From: Streptomyces sp. LUP47B
GTDB lineage: Bacteria; Actinomycetota; Actinomycetes; Streptomycetales; Streptomycetaceae
Direction of reading: 5' to 3'
Assembly: GCF_001746295.1 (NCBI RefSeq)
Contig: NZ_MJAH01000007.1
Span: forward strand, 62,001 to 126,000
DNA: 64,000 bases
Made by a program: the position numbers and the translations under genes. Every line of letters begins with the position of its first letter. Position 1 is the stretch's first letter. The notes under the pieces are model-generated. The model ran no database searches, was not told where the DNA came from, and worked only from the letters and a program-made list of their open reading frames with translations. Shown in pieces: positions 24,325-33,379 of this stretch.

Positions 24325-26652
24325 TCAGGCGAGATCGCGTCTGCCGCCCCGGGCGGCGAGCAGCTGCTCACGGACCTGTTCCGCGTCCGGGTGGCCCAGT
24401 GAGGCGAAGAGGGCGAGAGCCTGGCGCCAGGAGGTCTCCGCCTCCTCAGGGGCACCCATGGCGAGGTGGGTGTCGCCGATGTGGGCAAGGGTGCAGGCCT
24501 CCATGTACGGGACGCCCAACTCCCGTTACAGCGTCAGCGCGTTGTGGTAACCGAGCAGGGCCTGTGGGTGGCGGCCCAGTCCGTGCTGGGCGTAGGCGAT
24601 GCTGTCCCAGGTGACCCGCCTGGCCGTAGCGGTCGCCCAGGTCCTGGAGCATGGCGAGGGCCTCGAAGCAGTGACTCAGGGCCTGCCGGTACCGGCCCAT
24701 CAACGCCTGATACCAGCCGACCGAGTTGAGCACGCTGGCCTGCGCGACCCGCGGTCCGCTCTGCCGGAACAGTTCCAGGGCCCGCTCGTTGTGCCGGAGG
24801 GCGCCGGGGAGGTCGCCTTGCTGTTCGCACACCCACCCGAGGCTGCGGTGGGTGTGGGCCTGCCCGGTCGTGTCGCCCAGTTCGGTGAAGAGTTCCAGGG
24901 CGCGCCGCAACCGCACGAGGGAGCTGTCGTGCTGGCCCAGCCGCCCCTCCGCCCGGGCCAGCCCGCGCAGCCCGCGCGCCTCCCAGGCGGGATCCGACAG
25001 CCTGAGCGCGCATGCGAGCTCCGTGCGCTGGGCGGCCGCCCCCTCGTGCCAGTGGCCCCGGCGGTCGAAGAACGGCTCAGATACCAGGCGAGCAGCCGGA
25101 AGAGGCGGGCCGCGCCGGGTGAGACGGCGCCCAGCGACCAGGAGAACACCGCGCCGACGTTCACAGCCGGGTCGGTCCTGTTGAAGGCGTCGAGGCTGCC
25201 GTGCGCCGCCCGCAGTTCGGCTGCCACCGGCGACAGCGGGAAGTGCGGATGGGTCGCCGCGCGCGCCGCCACACAGGCCAGCGCGAGGGCGGTGATCTCA
25301 CTGACCGCCCGGGACTCGCCGGCCAGCCGAGCCGCGCCGAGCCGGCGCTCCAGGAACGCCCTGGCCTGCCCGGCGTGGAGCGGGCGCAGGGTCAGCGCGT
25401 GCGCTCCGTGCGCGGCGACCAGCCCGGACAGCCTGCTGCGGCTCGTGAAAATCGTCAGACAGCCGGGGGTGCCCGGCAGCAGCGGGCGTACCTGATCGGT
25501 GTCGCGCGCGTTGTCCAGCGGGACCAGGAACCGCCGCCCGGCCAACAGGCCGCGATAGAGGGCCGCCTGGGCCTCCACCTCGTGCGGCACCCGCTCGGGC
25601 GGCACCCCGAGCGCGTCCAGGAAGAGCCGGACCGCCTCGCCCGCGCTCATCACGGCACCGGACGGGTCGAAGCCGCGCAGATTGACGTAGAGCTGCCCGT
25701 CGGGGAACCGCTCGGCGACCCGATGCGCCAGGTGCACGGCCAGAGTGGTCTTCCCGATGCCGGCCATCCCGCCGATCGCCGTAATGACCACTCCCCCGGT
25801 CGGGTCCGACCCGGCCAGTACGTCGTCCAGTTCGCTCTCGCGGCCGGTGAAAGTCGGCAGGTCGTGCGGGAGTTGGGCGGGCCTCGGCAAGGAGGCCGGC
25901 GGCGTGGCGTCCGGCAGCGACGCGCGGTGTGCTTCGCGCAGTTCGGCCCCGGGGTCGATGCCCAGCTCGTGGGCGAGGCGGGTGGCGGCCGTGCGGTAGG
26001 TGTCGACGGCCTCGCAATGGTGCCCCATCGCCGCCAGCACGAGGATCAGCCGGGCCAGCACCGGTTCGTCCAGCGGGTCGTCGGCTGCGGCCTGCCGCAG
26101 CAGGGGCAGCACCACGACCGGCACACCGGCGCGCAGCGCGGCGTCGGCGGCCTCCCGCACCGCCGCCTGACGTTCTCGGTCGACGGCACCGAAACCGGCG
26201 CGCTCACGCACCTCGGCGGCGATGTCCCCGGCGACCGGTCCCCGCCAAGACGAAAGGGCGTCGACGAGAAGGCCGACCGCCTGTCCGGGCTCCGCCCGCC
26301 GGGCCTCGTCCCGCAGTCGGCGGAACCGCAGCAGATCCAGCGAGTCGGCGTCGGCCGTCCACGGGTAACCGCCCGCGTCCCGGGCCAGCCATCGTCCTAC
26401 GGCCCGGACGGGCAGGCCTGGCTCCATCAGGCGGCGCAGGGAGCCGACATGACGCCGGACCACGTTCACAGCACTGTGCGGCGGACGTGCACCCCACATC
26501 ACGGTCACGATCTCGCTCACGGCCACCGGTTGCCCGGCACGCACCAACAGCAGTGCCAGCAGGGCCCGTTCCTGCGGACTGCCGAGAGCAACCTCCTCCC
26601 CGGGCCGCTGCACCCGGACCGGCCCCAGAACCGAGAACTCCACCGGCTCCAC
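24325..26652 (-). pseudogene. AfsR/SARP-type regulator, copy 2, with three disruptions
   Basis: The start is probably the GTG at 26652, four bases after a GGAGG. Domains in order are the winged helix (VEFSVLGPVRV, NVVRRHVGSLRRLMEP), activator domain (RERAGFGAVDRERQ), NB-ARC (Walker A GGMAGIGKTTLAV, then RRFLVPLDNARD), and a C-terminal TPR region (RALELFTELGDTTGQ, AHTHRSLGWV). Near 25085 the frame changes: EPFFDRRGHWHEG follows in another frame, and most of the segment between NB-ARC and TPR is missing. Near 24616 one extra G shifts the frame again, and at 24526-24528 a TAA stands where LTLYRELG would need a Tyr codon. The gene is broken beyond simple suppression. Confidence 0.88.
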
Positions 26653-26699
26653 CGGTCCTCCCCCCTTGCTGATCTTCCACCCCATCCTCACTTTGCGTG

Positions 26700-27294
26700 G
26701 CGTTTTTTGTTACCCCGGGTAGCGCGGAGAGGGCCGCACAAACCTCTGGGGCCGACAGTGGGCGGCGACAGGCACGAGGTACCCGCGCAGCATCACCTTC
26801 GCCTCCTCCCGCAGCCGGGCGTCGCCCTCCGCGCGCCGGAGGTCCTCCCTGGGCGGAACGTCGGCGCCTGGACCAACGCATGGCAGGTGCGGGCATTCGC
26901 GGCTGAGCTGACGCCGGTAGTCACGGCACGGGGCGCCCACCTGTACCGGTCGGGCCCCGTGCTCCACAAATAGCGACACCGCGCTGCTGCGGTCCCTCCG
27001 CTGCTCCGGTGTCCGACGACGGTGAGGGAGACCATGAACGGGCGGCAGGCATAGCTGGGCGCCCTTCGCTTCCTGCGCGAGCCCTCGGGCAGCCCGGCAG
27101 ACCGGGCGACCGGCTCGGGAGGGGGCTGCCTCCCCAGCATTCCACCGGATTGGCCTGACAGAGTGGCCGTAGCACCACATCTACACGTCAAGCCTCTCAT
27201 CTGCGGTGATGCCTGCTAGCTTCGCCAGCTGATCTATGGTCCCGTACGCCTGAAGCGGAGGCAGGGCCACGACTGCGAGGCGAGGAAGACCGGT
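26700..27294. other. about 600 bp without a recognised gene
   Basis: This is the region between the AfsR-like gene start and the ferritin-like gene. Open frames on the reverse strand, such as one with EDLRRAEGDARLREEAKVML, have coding-like helix patterns, but I cannot assign a family. The promoter of the AfsR-like gene should lie near 26660-26720. No hairpin or repeat stands out. Confidence 0.4.
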
Positions 27295-28425
27295 ATGAGG
27301 GAAGACGCTAAGAGTCCGGCGCTGGCTCCACTCAAGCGCAGGACCTTCCTGGCCACGGCCGCCGTGACGGCCGGCGCGTCAGCCACCGCGACAGCCGCAT
27401 CGGCGTCGGCCGCGGGTCCCCACCACGGACCAGTCGACCCACCTCTCGACTCCGTGGTGCGCCTGCTGGCCATGCCCGAGGCCGGCCGCGGTATCGACTG
27501 GCTCAGGTCGGCCCTACAGGTCGCCGTGGAGCTGGAACTGTCCACCATCCCGCCGTACCTGTGCGGCTGGTGGTCCATCAGGGACCGCGGCGCGGAAGCC
27601 GCGCGACTGATCCGGCGCATCATCGACGACGAGATGTACCACCTGGGCGTGGTGTGCAACCTTCTCGTAGCCGTGGGTGACAGGCCCCGGATCAGGGCGG
27701 CCGCCCCCACCTACCCCGGCCCGCTGCCCGGCGGCGTACGACCCGGCGTGACCGTGTACCTGTCGGGTTTGACCAGGACGTTCGTGCACGACGTGATGAT
27801 GGCCATCGAAGCCCCCGAGGAACCACTCGCCCTCAACGACAGCGCCGCGCCCACCATCGGCGCCTTCTACGGTGCCATGCTGCAGAGCTTCAGGACCGAG
27901 GCCCCCCAGTTGTCGGCTCGCGGACAGCTGAGCGCCCACATCGGATCCGACGAACTGCGGCCGGTCGAGACCCTCCTGGACGCAGAGCGCTCCATCGACA
28001 TCATCAGGGAACAGGGCGAGGGCACGAGCAGCTCCCCGGCCGACTCCTTCGCCGACGACCACCCTGCCCACTACTACGCCTTCGGCGAGATCTACCACGG
28101 CCGGCAACTGCAACAGACCGACACGGGCTGGACGTTCACCGGGGCACCCGTCCCCTTCCCCGATGCACGCCCCATGGCCCAGGTCCCGGCAGGCGGCTGG
28201 CCCAGCCCGCCGACGCCCGTACAACAGGTCCTGGACAGGTTCGACACGATCTACACCACCTTGCTCGACTCCCTCGACGCCGCCTGGGGCGACGGCGGTC
28301 CCCGCTCCCTGAATGCGGCCATTCACGCCATGCGCGCCCTGGAGGAGCCCGCCGTACAGCTGATGGAGACCGAGATCCCCGGCACGCGCAGCACATACGG
28401 CCCCCAGTTCCACGCACTCCCCTAG
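27295..28425 (+). CDS. Tat-exported ferritin-like domain protein (VioB/iminophenyl-pyruvate dimer synthase type)
   Basis: A 376-residue protein. The N-terminus carries a twin-arginine signal (KRRTFLATAAVTAG) and an Ala-rich stretch to about residue 42. The core (about 60-280) resembles the ferritin-like domain of the VioB/RebD group: ALQVAVELELSTIPPYLCGW holds the first metal-ligand Glu, and IDDEMYHLGVVCNLL provides Glu and His ligands. The four-helix bundle should bind a di-iron or similar centre. In related enzymes this domain dimerises imino acids in indolocarbazole biosynthesis, but none of those partners are here and the protein appears exported. Function is open; possibly oxidative stress or metal storage. 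Confidence 0.8.
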   Translation: MREDAKSPALAPLKRRTFLATAAVTAGASATATAASASAAGPHHGPVDPPLDSVVRLLAMPEAGRGIDWLRSALQVAVELELSTIPPYLCGWWSIRDRGAEAARLIRRIIDDEMYHLGVVCNLLVAVGDRPRIRAAAPTYPGPLPGGVRPGVTVYLSGLTRTFVHDVMMAIEAPEEPLALNDSAAPTIGAFYGAMLQSFRTEAPQLSARGQLSAHIGSDELRPVETLLDAERSIDIIREQGEGTSSSPADSFADDHPAHYYAFGEIYHGRQLQQTDTGWTFTGAPVPFPDARPMAQVPAGGWPSPPTPVQQVLDRFDTIYTTLLDSLDAAWGDGGPRSLNAAIHAMRALEEPAVQLMETEIPGTRSTYGPQFHALP

Positions 28426-28499
28426 CGAAGCTCGTGCCCAGTAAGCGGTGAGACGTCGAGAACCTCGCTGTGCCTTAGGTTCACGCCTGCCTTGTCGAG

Positions 28500-28809
28500 A
28501 GCACGGCGAACGCGCAGGCGTGGGCCCCGGCTGCACCCGAGGCTGACGAGGCGGGTGGCCGGGGTCGACGACGAGGACAGCTGCCCATCATCGAGGGCAC
28601 CGTCATCCGCCTGACCGCGGAGAAGCTGCCCAGTGGCGGGTGAGCAAGCCGGTCTGGCTGTGCTGGTCGGGACCGCCGCCACAGCGAATGGAGTGAACGG
28701 CTCGTGGCGGTCGTTCCTCCGCCACTTCGATCTGGAGCACACGTGCCGCCTGTTCCGTGACGAGGTGTTCGCCGAGTTCGGTGCGCCTTCGCCGCGGGAC
28801 CGCAGCTGA
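28500..28809 (+). pseudogene. transposase remnant (IS701/IS4-like), multiply frameshifted
   Basis: Fragments in different forward frames line up with one transposase: RRRGQLPIIEGTVIRLTAEK near 28570-28630, SKPVWLCWSG near 28640-28670, and SWRSFLRHFDLEHTCRLF near 28705-28755. The last is close to a conserved WxxFLRRFDxEHTFRLFKQ motif. No start, no long open frame and no terminal inverted repeats were seen. It is an old relic. Confidence 0.55.
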
Positions 28810-28918
28810 CACCCACCCGGCGGCCGCGAGGCGCAGTGTCGCGTGCTCGGCTCGCGACAGAGTGGCGAGCAACCGGCCCCTGTCAGGCCACCCTGGATGA
28901 AGACCATGGCCGGTCGGG

Positions 28919-29833
28919 TCATGCTGGGGTGAGCACGATTTTCTTCCCGCCGGCCCGTCCGCTGACCACCTGGGCGAACGCCGCCGGTCCCTCGCTCAGC
29001 GACAGGGGTTCCGGCGCAAGTTTCAAAGTTCCGTCGGCGACCTGTCCCGCCATCTGGCCGAGTTGCGTGGCGTTGGGCTCGACGTAGAGGTCCCGACTCG
29101 TGATGCCCCGTTCCTCCGCAGGCGCGTCCGAAGTCAGGGAGCACAGCCGGCCACCGTCCCGCACCAAAGGCAGGGCGGCGGCCGCCGTGCCGGTGGCGAT
29201 GATCAGGGCGGCGTCGAACCCGCCGCGTACCGTGGCGGACCAGTTCGGGTCGTGGTAGTCGACGACTTCCATCGCTCCCAGACCGAGCAGGCGCTCTTCG
29301 GCGGCAGCAGACGCGGTCGCGGTCACCTCGATGCCCTTGGCCGCGGCGAGCTGGATGGCCAGGGCTCCGGTGGCCCCGCCCCCATTGGTGATCAGGAGCC
29401 GCTGGCCTCGGCTGAGGTCCAGCTTCTCCAGGGCCTGCCACGCGGTGAGTCCGTTTACCGGCAGCGCCGCCGCGTGCACGGCGTCCAGGCCGGGTGGGCA
29501 GGCTGCCGCGTGATCCGCGTTGAGCAGGACGCGTTCGGCCCAGAAGCCGCTTCCCCCGGGCAGCGGGGCCTCATGCGCGAGCATCCGGTCGCCCACGACA
29601 AACCGGGTGACACCCGCGCCGATGGCCAGCACCTTGCCCGCGCCCTCCACTCCCAGCGCCGCCGGCGGGCGCAGCCCCACGTCCCAGCTACCGCCGTTGA
29701 GCAGTTCGTCCCACGGGCCGACCCCGGCCGCCTCGACCGCGACCAGGATCTGACCGGGTCCGGGAGATGACGGTTCGGGCAACTCCAGCAGGGCGACTTC
29801 CTTCTCGGCCCCGGATACTCCGCACGCCTTCAC
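28919..29833 (-). CDS. quinone oxidoreductase-like zinc-free medium-chain dehydrogenase
   Basis: A 304-residue medium-chain dehydrogenase/reductase. The N-terminal GroES-like domain has PGPGQILVAVEAAGVGPWD and VEGAGKV, and the Rossmann domain has LLITNGGGATGALAIQLA, the NADPH-binding loop. No structural or catalytic zinc Cys pattern is present, so it belongs with quinone oxidoreductase and enoyl-reductase-like members. It should reduce an enone or quinone with NADPH. The GTG at 29833, 12 bases after AGAGGA, was preferred to the upstream GTG at 29854. It stands alone between an IS relic and the S1-domain gene. Confidence 0.85.
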   Translation of the reverse strand: MKACGVSGAEKEVALLELPEPSSPGPGQILVAVEAAGVGPWDELLNGGSWDVGLRPPAALGVEGAGKVLAIGAGVTRFVVGDRMLAHEAPLPGGSGFWAERVLLNADHAAACPPGLDAVHAAALPVNGLTAWQALEKLDLSRGQRLLITNGGGATGALAIQLAAAKGIEVTATASAAAEERLLGLGAMEVVDYHDPNWSATVRGGFDAALIIATGTAAAALPLVRDGGRLCSLTSDAPAEERGITSRDLYVEPNATQLGQMAGQVADGTLKLAPEPLSLSEGPAAFAQVVSGRAGGKKIVLTPA

Positions 29834-30115
29834 AGCAGATCTGTGTCCTCTCACTCAGTCCGGCCCACCGGGAGGCACGGACCGAACCCCAAGCAAGCAG
29901 CAGTCTCGACCTTGGGATCCCTGCACAGGTCGCTCGTGGGTTCGGCCGCATTGGTGTCGAGGCTATGCCGCTTGTGGCCCGGACATGTGGGCCATTTGAA
30001 GCGTGTCTGGCTGGGCCAATCAATGCGAACCCGACCGGTCGATTACGCCTACTCCGACCGATTCTGGCCCGAACCTAGCCCCGGATACCGACCAGAGCCA
30101 CTCGGCGCCCCGGAC

Positions 30116-30922
30116 TCAGGAGTCGTGGGCGGAGAGCGTGACGCGGTGTCGCTGAAGGTCGACTTCGGCAACCCGCACCGTGATCTGGTCGCCCTCACTC
30201 ACGAGTCGGCCTGGGCTTACGACGGACGAGTCGGTCATCTCGGAAACATGCAGAAGTCCCTCGATGCCGGGAGCGAGGCGCACGAACACGCCGAAGGGGA
30301 CGATCTTCGTGACAGCCCCGTCGATGACATGACCCGTCTGATCAGCGAACCGCACGAGAGGATCTTCCAGGAGAGCCTTCAAGGAGATCGTGACCTGGCC
30401 ACTACGCGTCTCAGACATGATCACCTCACCGGTGACCCGCTGGCCTGCATCGACTGCGTCCGAGGGGTGATCGATCCAGGACCACGTCAGGTCGGGCACG
30501 CGAATGAACCCCGTGCAGAGCCCTCGAGGCTCGCCGTCAAGATGGACGAAGACCCCGAAGTTGTGAACGGCAGACACGGTCCCGGAGACGATCTGCCCAG
30601 GCTGAATGGCCACGAGAAAGGCGCGCAGTTCCGGGTTCTCGCAGGCACGGGCCGAGAGGTTCAGCTGCCCTCGCCAGCGTCCGATCTCCTCGGCTTCGAT
30701 CTGCTGACCCACATTGAAGACCTCGGACGGGTGGTCGGTGCGGCGGGCCGACGCCTCGTGTCGGGGAATGAGGCCGACCTCGCTGTCCTCCTTGCCCGAC
30801 TCCCCGAGGAGAACAAGGACGTCCGCTCCGTCGAACCCTGCAACCGTCACGCTCCTCACGGGACCCGGCCGGAGCTTGTTGATCAGAGACTGCATACGAG
30901 GATCGGGGAGGGACTCGGACAT
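30116..30922 (-). CDS. protein with repeated S1 RNA-binding domains
   Basis: A 268-residue protein with two clear S1 (OB-fold) repeats. One covers about 105-180 (PGQIVSGTVSAVHNFGVFVH, ... ISLKALLEDP) and one about 190-265 (HVIDGAVTKIVPFGVFVRL, ... GLLHVSEM). An earlier, more divergent barrel spans about 20-95. S1 domains bind single-stranded RNA in ribosomal protein S1, PNPase and related factors. No catalytic domain is attached. Similar small multi-S1 proteins occur in Streptomyces without a defined role; translation regulation or RNA protection is plausible. Confidence 0.85.
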   Translation of the reverse strand: MSESLPDPRMQSLINKLRPGPVRSVTVAGFDGADVLVLLGESGKEDSEVGLIPRHEASARRTDHPSEVFNVGQQIEAEEIGRWRGQLNLSARACENPELRAFLVAIQPGQIVSGTVSAVHNFGVFVHLDGEPRGLCTGFIRVPDLTWSWIDHPSDAVDAGQRVTGEVIMSETRSGQVTISLKALLEDPLVRFADQTGHVIDGAVTKIVPFGVFVRLAPGIEGLLHVSEMTDSSVVSPGRLVSEGDQITVRVAEVDLQRHRVTLSAHDS

Positions 30923-31259
30923 GGGCGGAGCCTAACGTCCGCGTGGACCTCCCATGACGGGTTTTCCGGCGGCCATCCCGCGGCCCGGCACCACAGAATG
31001 TGATGGCCGTACTACTCGCAGGTTGGGGCGTACCCCACTCGCGATCTGTCGTGCTCCGTCACAACAGCTGTGACAGAGCATCGTTGTCTGGGGGCGATCG
31101 CACGAGAGAACCATGCCGGGGGCAGGTTGGCGGCGCGCAGTTACTGCGCTTCCGCGCGTGATGTCGTCAACCGAGAACCGCCTGCGAGCTGGGTCAGATC
31201 CGGTCGCCCAGCGGCACCAGGCGAGAGATCACTAGACGGGCCGTAAGCCGAGACCGTAA
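30923..31259. other. intergenic, nothing recognised
   Basis: No frame gives a convincing protein. The promoter of the S1-domain gene should be at about 30925-31000. No clear hairpin marks the end of the phosphotransferase gene. Confidence 0.4.
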
Positions 31260-32042
31260 TCAGTCGGCGAGCAGGGCATGCATCCACTGGTCCTCGCGCT
31301 GCTCGATGTACTCGGCGTCGCTGCGCCAGGCGTTTCCGTGGCCTTCGGCCCACAGTGTCGCCCAGGGCTGGACGCCCCGGGCGGCCTGGTCGCGCAGGAA
31401 GTCGTGCATGGATCGCGTTCGGCGCCCCAGCAGAGGGACCGTGTGGCGGCGTTCGGCCTCGTCGAGGCCGTAGGCGTCGGCGAAGACCCGCAGCCGGGCT
31501 GCGGCGTCGGGGCGTTGCCAGTCGGGATGCGCGGACAGCGGAATGAACCCGTGCATGGCGTAGGCGACGTCCCACAGGCGGGAGCCGGGGCCGGCGGTGT
31601 CCCAGTCGATGAAAGCCCACTGCCCCTCGTCGCCGGCCACGAGGTTCCACGGTGCCAGGTCCTGATGGGCGATGATGTCGCTGCCCTCGGCGGGGATCAG
31701 CACCTGCCAGTGCGCGTCGGGCGGTGGCGTGAAGCCCTGCACGGCCTCGTGGAAGTCCCGGATCAGTCGCGCCACGTCGGCCAGGTGCCGCTCGTCGTCC
31801 AGCAGGGAGAACCGGTCGGGCCAGACCACGTTTCCCGGCACGAAGGTCAGGACTTCGCGCCCCTGATCGTCGATGCCCAGCGGGCGGGGCGCCGCCCGGT
31901 ACCCCACTTCGTACAGGTGGGTCAGCAAAGCGTGCACAGTGGGGGTCCACGGTCCGCTCGGGCGGCGGACGGTATCTCCGACCCGGACGACACCAGTGCT
32001 GACGTTCCCGCCGGACAACGGCTGTTCCTCATCATGCTGCAC
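31260..32042 (-). CDS. phosphotransferase, aminoglycoside/choline kinase-like
   Basis: A 260-residue protein. LTFVPGNVVWPD resembles the hinge, DIIAHQDLAPWNLVAGD holds the catalytic loop (His-Gln-Asp-x-x-x-x-Asn), and AFIDWDTAGPGSRLWDVA holds the metal-binding Asp. These are the core motifs of APH/choline-kinase-like enzymes. N-terminal LPGGNVSTGVVRVGDTVRRP matches a common Streptomyces subgroup annotated as phosphotransferase family. Substrate unknown; it need not be an antibiotic. The GTG at 32042 is a tentative start: the upstream frame stays open into a truncated gene. Confidence 0.82.
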   Translation of the reverse strand: MQHDEEQPLSGGNVSTGVVRVGDTVRRPSGPWTPTVHALLTHLYEVGYRAAPRPLGIDDQGREVLTFVPGNVVWPDRFSLLDDERHLADVARLIRDFHEAVQGFTPPPDAHWQVLIPAEGSDIIAHQDLAPWNLVAGDEGQWAFIDWDTAGPGSRLWDVAYAMHGFIPLSAHPDWQRPDAAARLRVFADAYGLDEAERRHTVPLLGRRTRSMHDFLRDQAARGVQPWATLWAEGHGNAWRSDAEYIEQREDQWMHALLAD

Positions 32043-32091
32043 CGAGCCAGCATGTGCGATCAGCCCGCCGCGTTCACCCCATTTATAGGGA

Positions 32092-32448
32092 TCACCGCAG
32101 GGCGCCGCTGGGCGACGGGAACCACCCAGGCCCGCAAGCCCGGTCCTGTCGGCGACATCGCGGATGCCACCCGACGTGCACGGTGAACGTGCCCTGCTGC
32201 TCCAACCGGCTCCAGGCGCCCTGGTTGCGGAGCATGGCTCGGACCAGCTGCAGCGCGACCGGCACTGAGACCTCGGCACCGCCGTAGTGGCCGGTGAGGT
32301 CGGGCGGGATCAGCCCAGCGAGACTGTGTGCGTCAACCGGCGCCTCCAGACCGAAGTCAACGAAGCCCGTGACCTCGGGTTCACGGATCTCCAGCCGGTT
32401 AATGCCCGATTCCTGCGCGAAGGCGGCGATCGCTTCCAAGTAGGCCAC
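32092..32448 (-). pseudogene. truncated conserved hypothetical protein
   Basis: From the ATG at 32448 the frame encodes MAYLEAIAAFAQESGINRL, a segment GFVDFGLEAPVDAHSLAGL, and AMLRNQGAWSRLEQQG to FTVHVGW, which I recall as the N-terminal part of a conserved Streptomyces protein. After FTVHVGW (about 32170) the expected acidic continuation is replaced by unrelated Arg/Cys-rich sequence. The 3' part is therefore lost, probably by a deletion that brought the phosphotransferase gene close. Confidence 0.5.
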
Positions 32449-32560
32449 CTCGATCAGCCCATGGTCAGCGCGTACTCCGATCCGCCGCCGTCACGGGCGG
32501 CGGCCCGGCACCGCGGGTGCGATGCCGGGCCGCTGAGTGCTGCGTTGCTGCGCAGTGGCG

Positions 32561-32683
32561 TCAGCCTTGGCGGGCCTTGAAGCGGGGGTCCTTCTTGTTG
32601 ATCACAAAGGTCACGCCCCGCCGGCGCACCACCTGAGCGCCGGGTTTGGCCTTCAGCGAGCGCAGGGACTTTCGAACCTTCAT
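32561..32683 (-). CDS. rpmJ: 50S ribosomal protein L36, Cys-less (zinc-independent) paralogue
   Basis: Forty residues: MKVRKSLRSLKAKPGAQVVR followed by RRGVTFVINKKDPRFKARQG. This is the C-minus form of L36: the Cys and His ligands of the zinc form are absent. AGGAGG lies eight bases upstream of the ATG at 32683. Zinc-free paralogues replace their zinc-binding partners when zinc is scarce and free the metal for other uses. It is the third gene of a three-gene ribosomal operon and lies 46 bases after rpmE2. Confidence 0.97.
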   Translation of the reverse strand: MKVRKSLRSLKAKPGAQVVRRRGVTFVINKKDPRFKARQG

Positions 32684-32729
32684 AGCGGCCTCCTTGCAGG
32701 GCCTTGCAGGGGTGAGACGGCCCAGGCCG

Positions 32730-32990
32730 TCAGGGACGGACGGGAGCGGTACGGCCGTAGCGTCGCTCGAAGCGCTCCACTCGGCCCGCAGTGTCCACGA
32801 CCCGCGAGGTGCCGGTGTAGAACGGGTGACTCGCGGACGAGATGTCCACGTCGACGACCGGGTACGTTGTGCCGTCCTCCCACTCCACCGTGCGCTGTGT
32901 GTCGACGATGGACCGGGTGAGCAGCTGGAAGCCTGCCGCGCGGTCGCGGAAGACAACGGGGCGGGAGACGGGGTGAATGCCGGACCTCAT
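32730..32990 (-). CDS. rpmE2: 50S ribosomal protein L31 type B (zinc-independent)
   Basis: Eighty-six residues. The N-terminal GIHPVSRPVVFRDRAAG and the core DISSASHPFYTGTSRVVDTA are diagnostic for type B L31. The Cys ligands of type A L31 are absent. AGGAGG lies eight bases before the ATG. It sits between rpmG and rpmJ with 46-base gaps on each side. In Bacillus and Streptomyces the type B protein is repressed by Zur and displaces the zinc form from ribosomes under zinc limitation. Confidence 0.97.
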   Translation of the reverse strand: MRSGIHPVSRPVVFRDRAAGFQLLTRSIVDTQRTVEWEDGTTYPVVDVDISSASHPFYTGTSRVVDTAGRVERFERRYGRTAPVRP

Positions 32991-33036
32991 GGGTTGTGCC
33001 TCCTTGAGAAACCTCGGTAGACGACCGAGGCGGGTG

Positions 33037-33201
33037 TCATCGTTCTTCGCGGAACGGAACGTGCTTGTCGGCCACCGGGTCGTACTTGCGCACGACCAGC
33101 CGGTCGGGGTGGGTCAGACGGTTCTTGCGCGTCACGTAGGTGACTCCGGTGCCGGCCGTCGACCTGAGGGTGACGACGGGCCGCGTGGTGCTGCGTGCCA
33201 T
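33037..33201 (-). CDS. rpmG: 50S ribosomal protein L33, Cys-less paralogue
   Basis: Fifty-four residues, beginning MARSTTRPVVTLRSTAGTG and containing YVTRKNRLTHPDRLVVRKYD, the standard L33 core. The four Cys of zinc-binding L33 are missing. The start at 33201 has GAAGGAG seven bases upstream. It is the first gene of the rpmG-rpmE2-rpmJ operon. A usual partner, the Cys-less L28 (rpmB) or S14 (rpsN), is not in this operon. Confidence 0.95.
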   Translation of the reverse strand: MARSTTRPVVTLRSTAGTGVTYVTRKNRLTHPDRLVVRKYDPVADKHVPFREER

Positions 33202-33222
33202 GAGGTACTCCTTCCACCACCA

Positions 33223-33240
33223 CCGAGTGCTTTGACTCGG
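33223..33240 (-). promoter_or_regulatory. small stem-loop in the rpmG leader
   Basis: CCGAGT and ACTCGG arms (33223-33228 and 33235-33240) with a six-base loop lie about 22 bases upstream of the rpmG start codon. It may be a leader structure or an operator half. It does not resemble the AT-rich Zur box I expected here. Confidence 0.35.
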
Positions 33241-33379
33241 TCATGTCATGCAGTCGTTGCAACAAAGCCGTCCGGCTCGTCATTCCCGATCACTCCAGGC
33301 GATCGACCACCACGCCAGGGCGATCGGCCCGATAGTCCCCCCACCACCGATCCGAAGCTCGCGTCCCGCATCCGCCGCA

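Noticed and set aside
33223..33240. The rpmG leader hairpin as a Zur box
   Set aside because: Arms are six bases, GC-rich and do not match the AT-rich Zur consensus.
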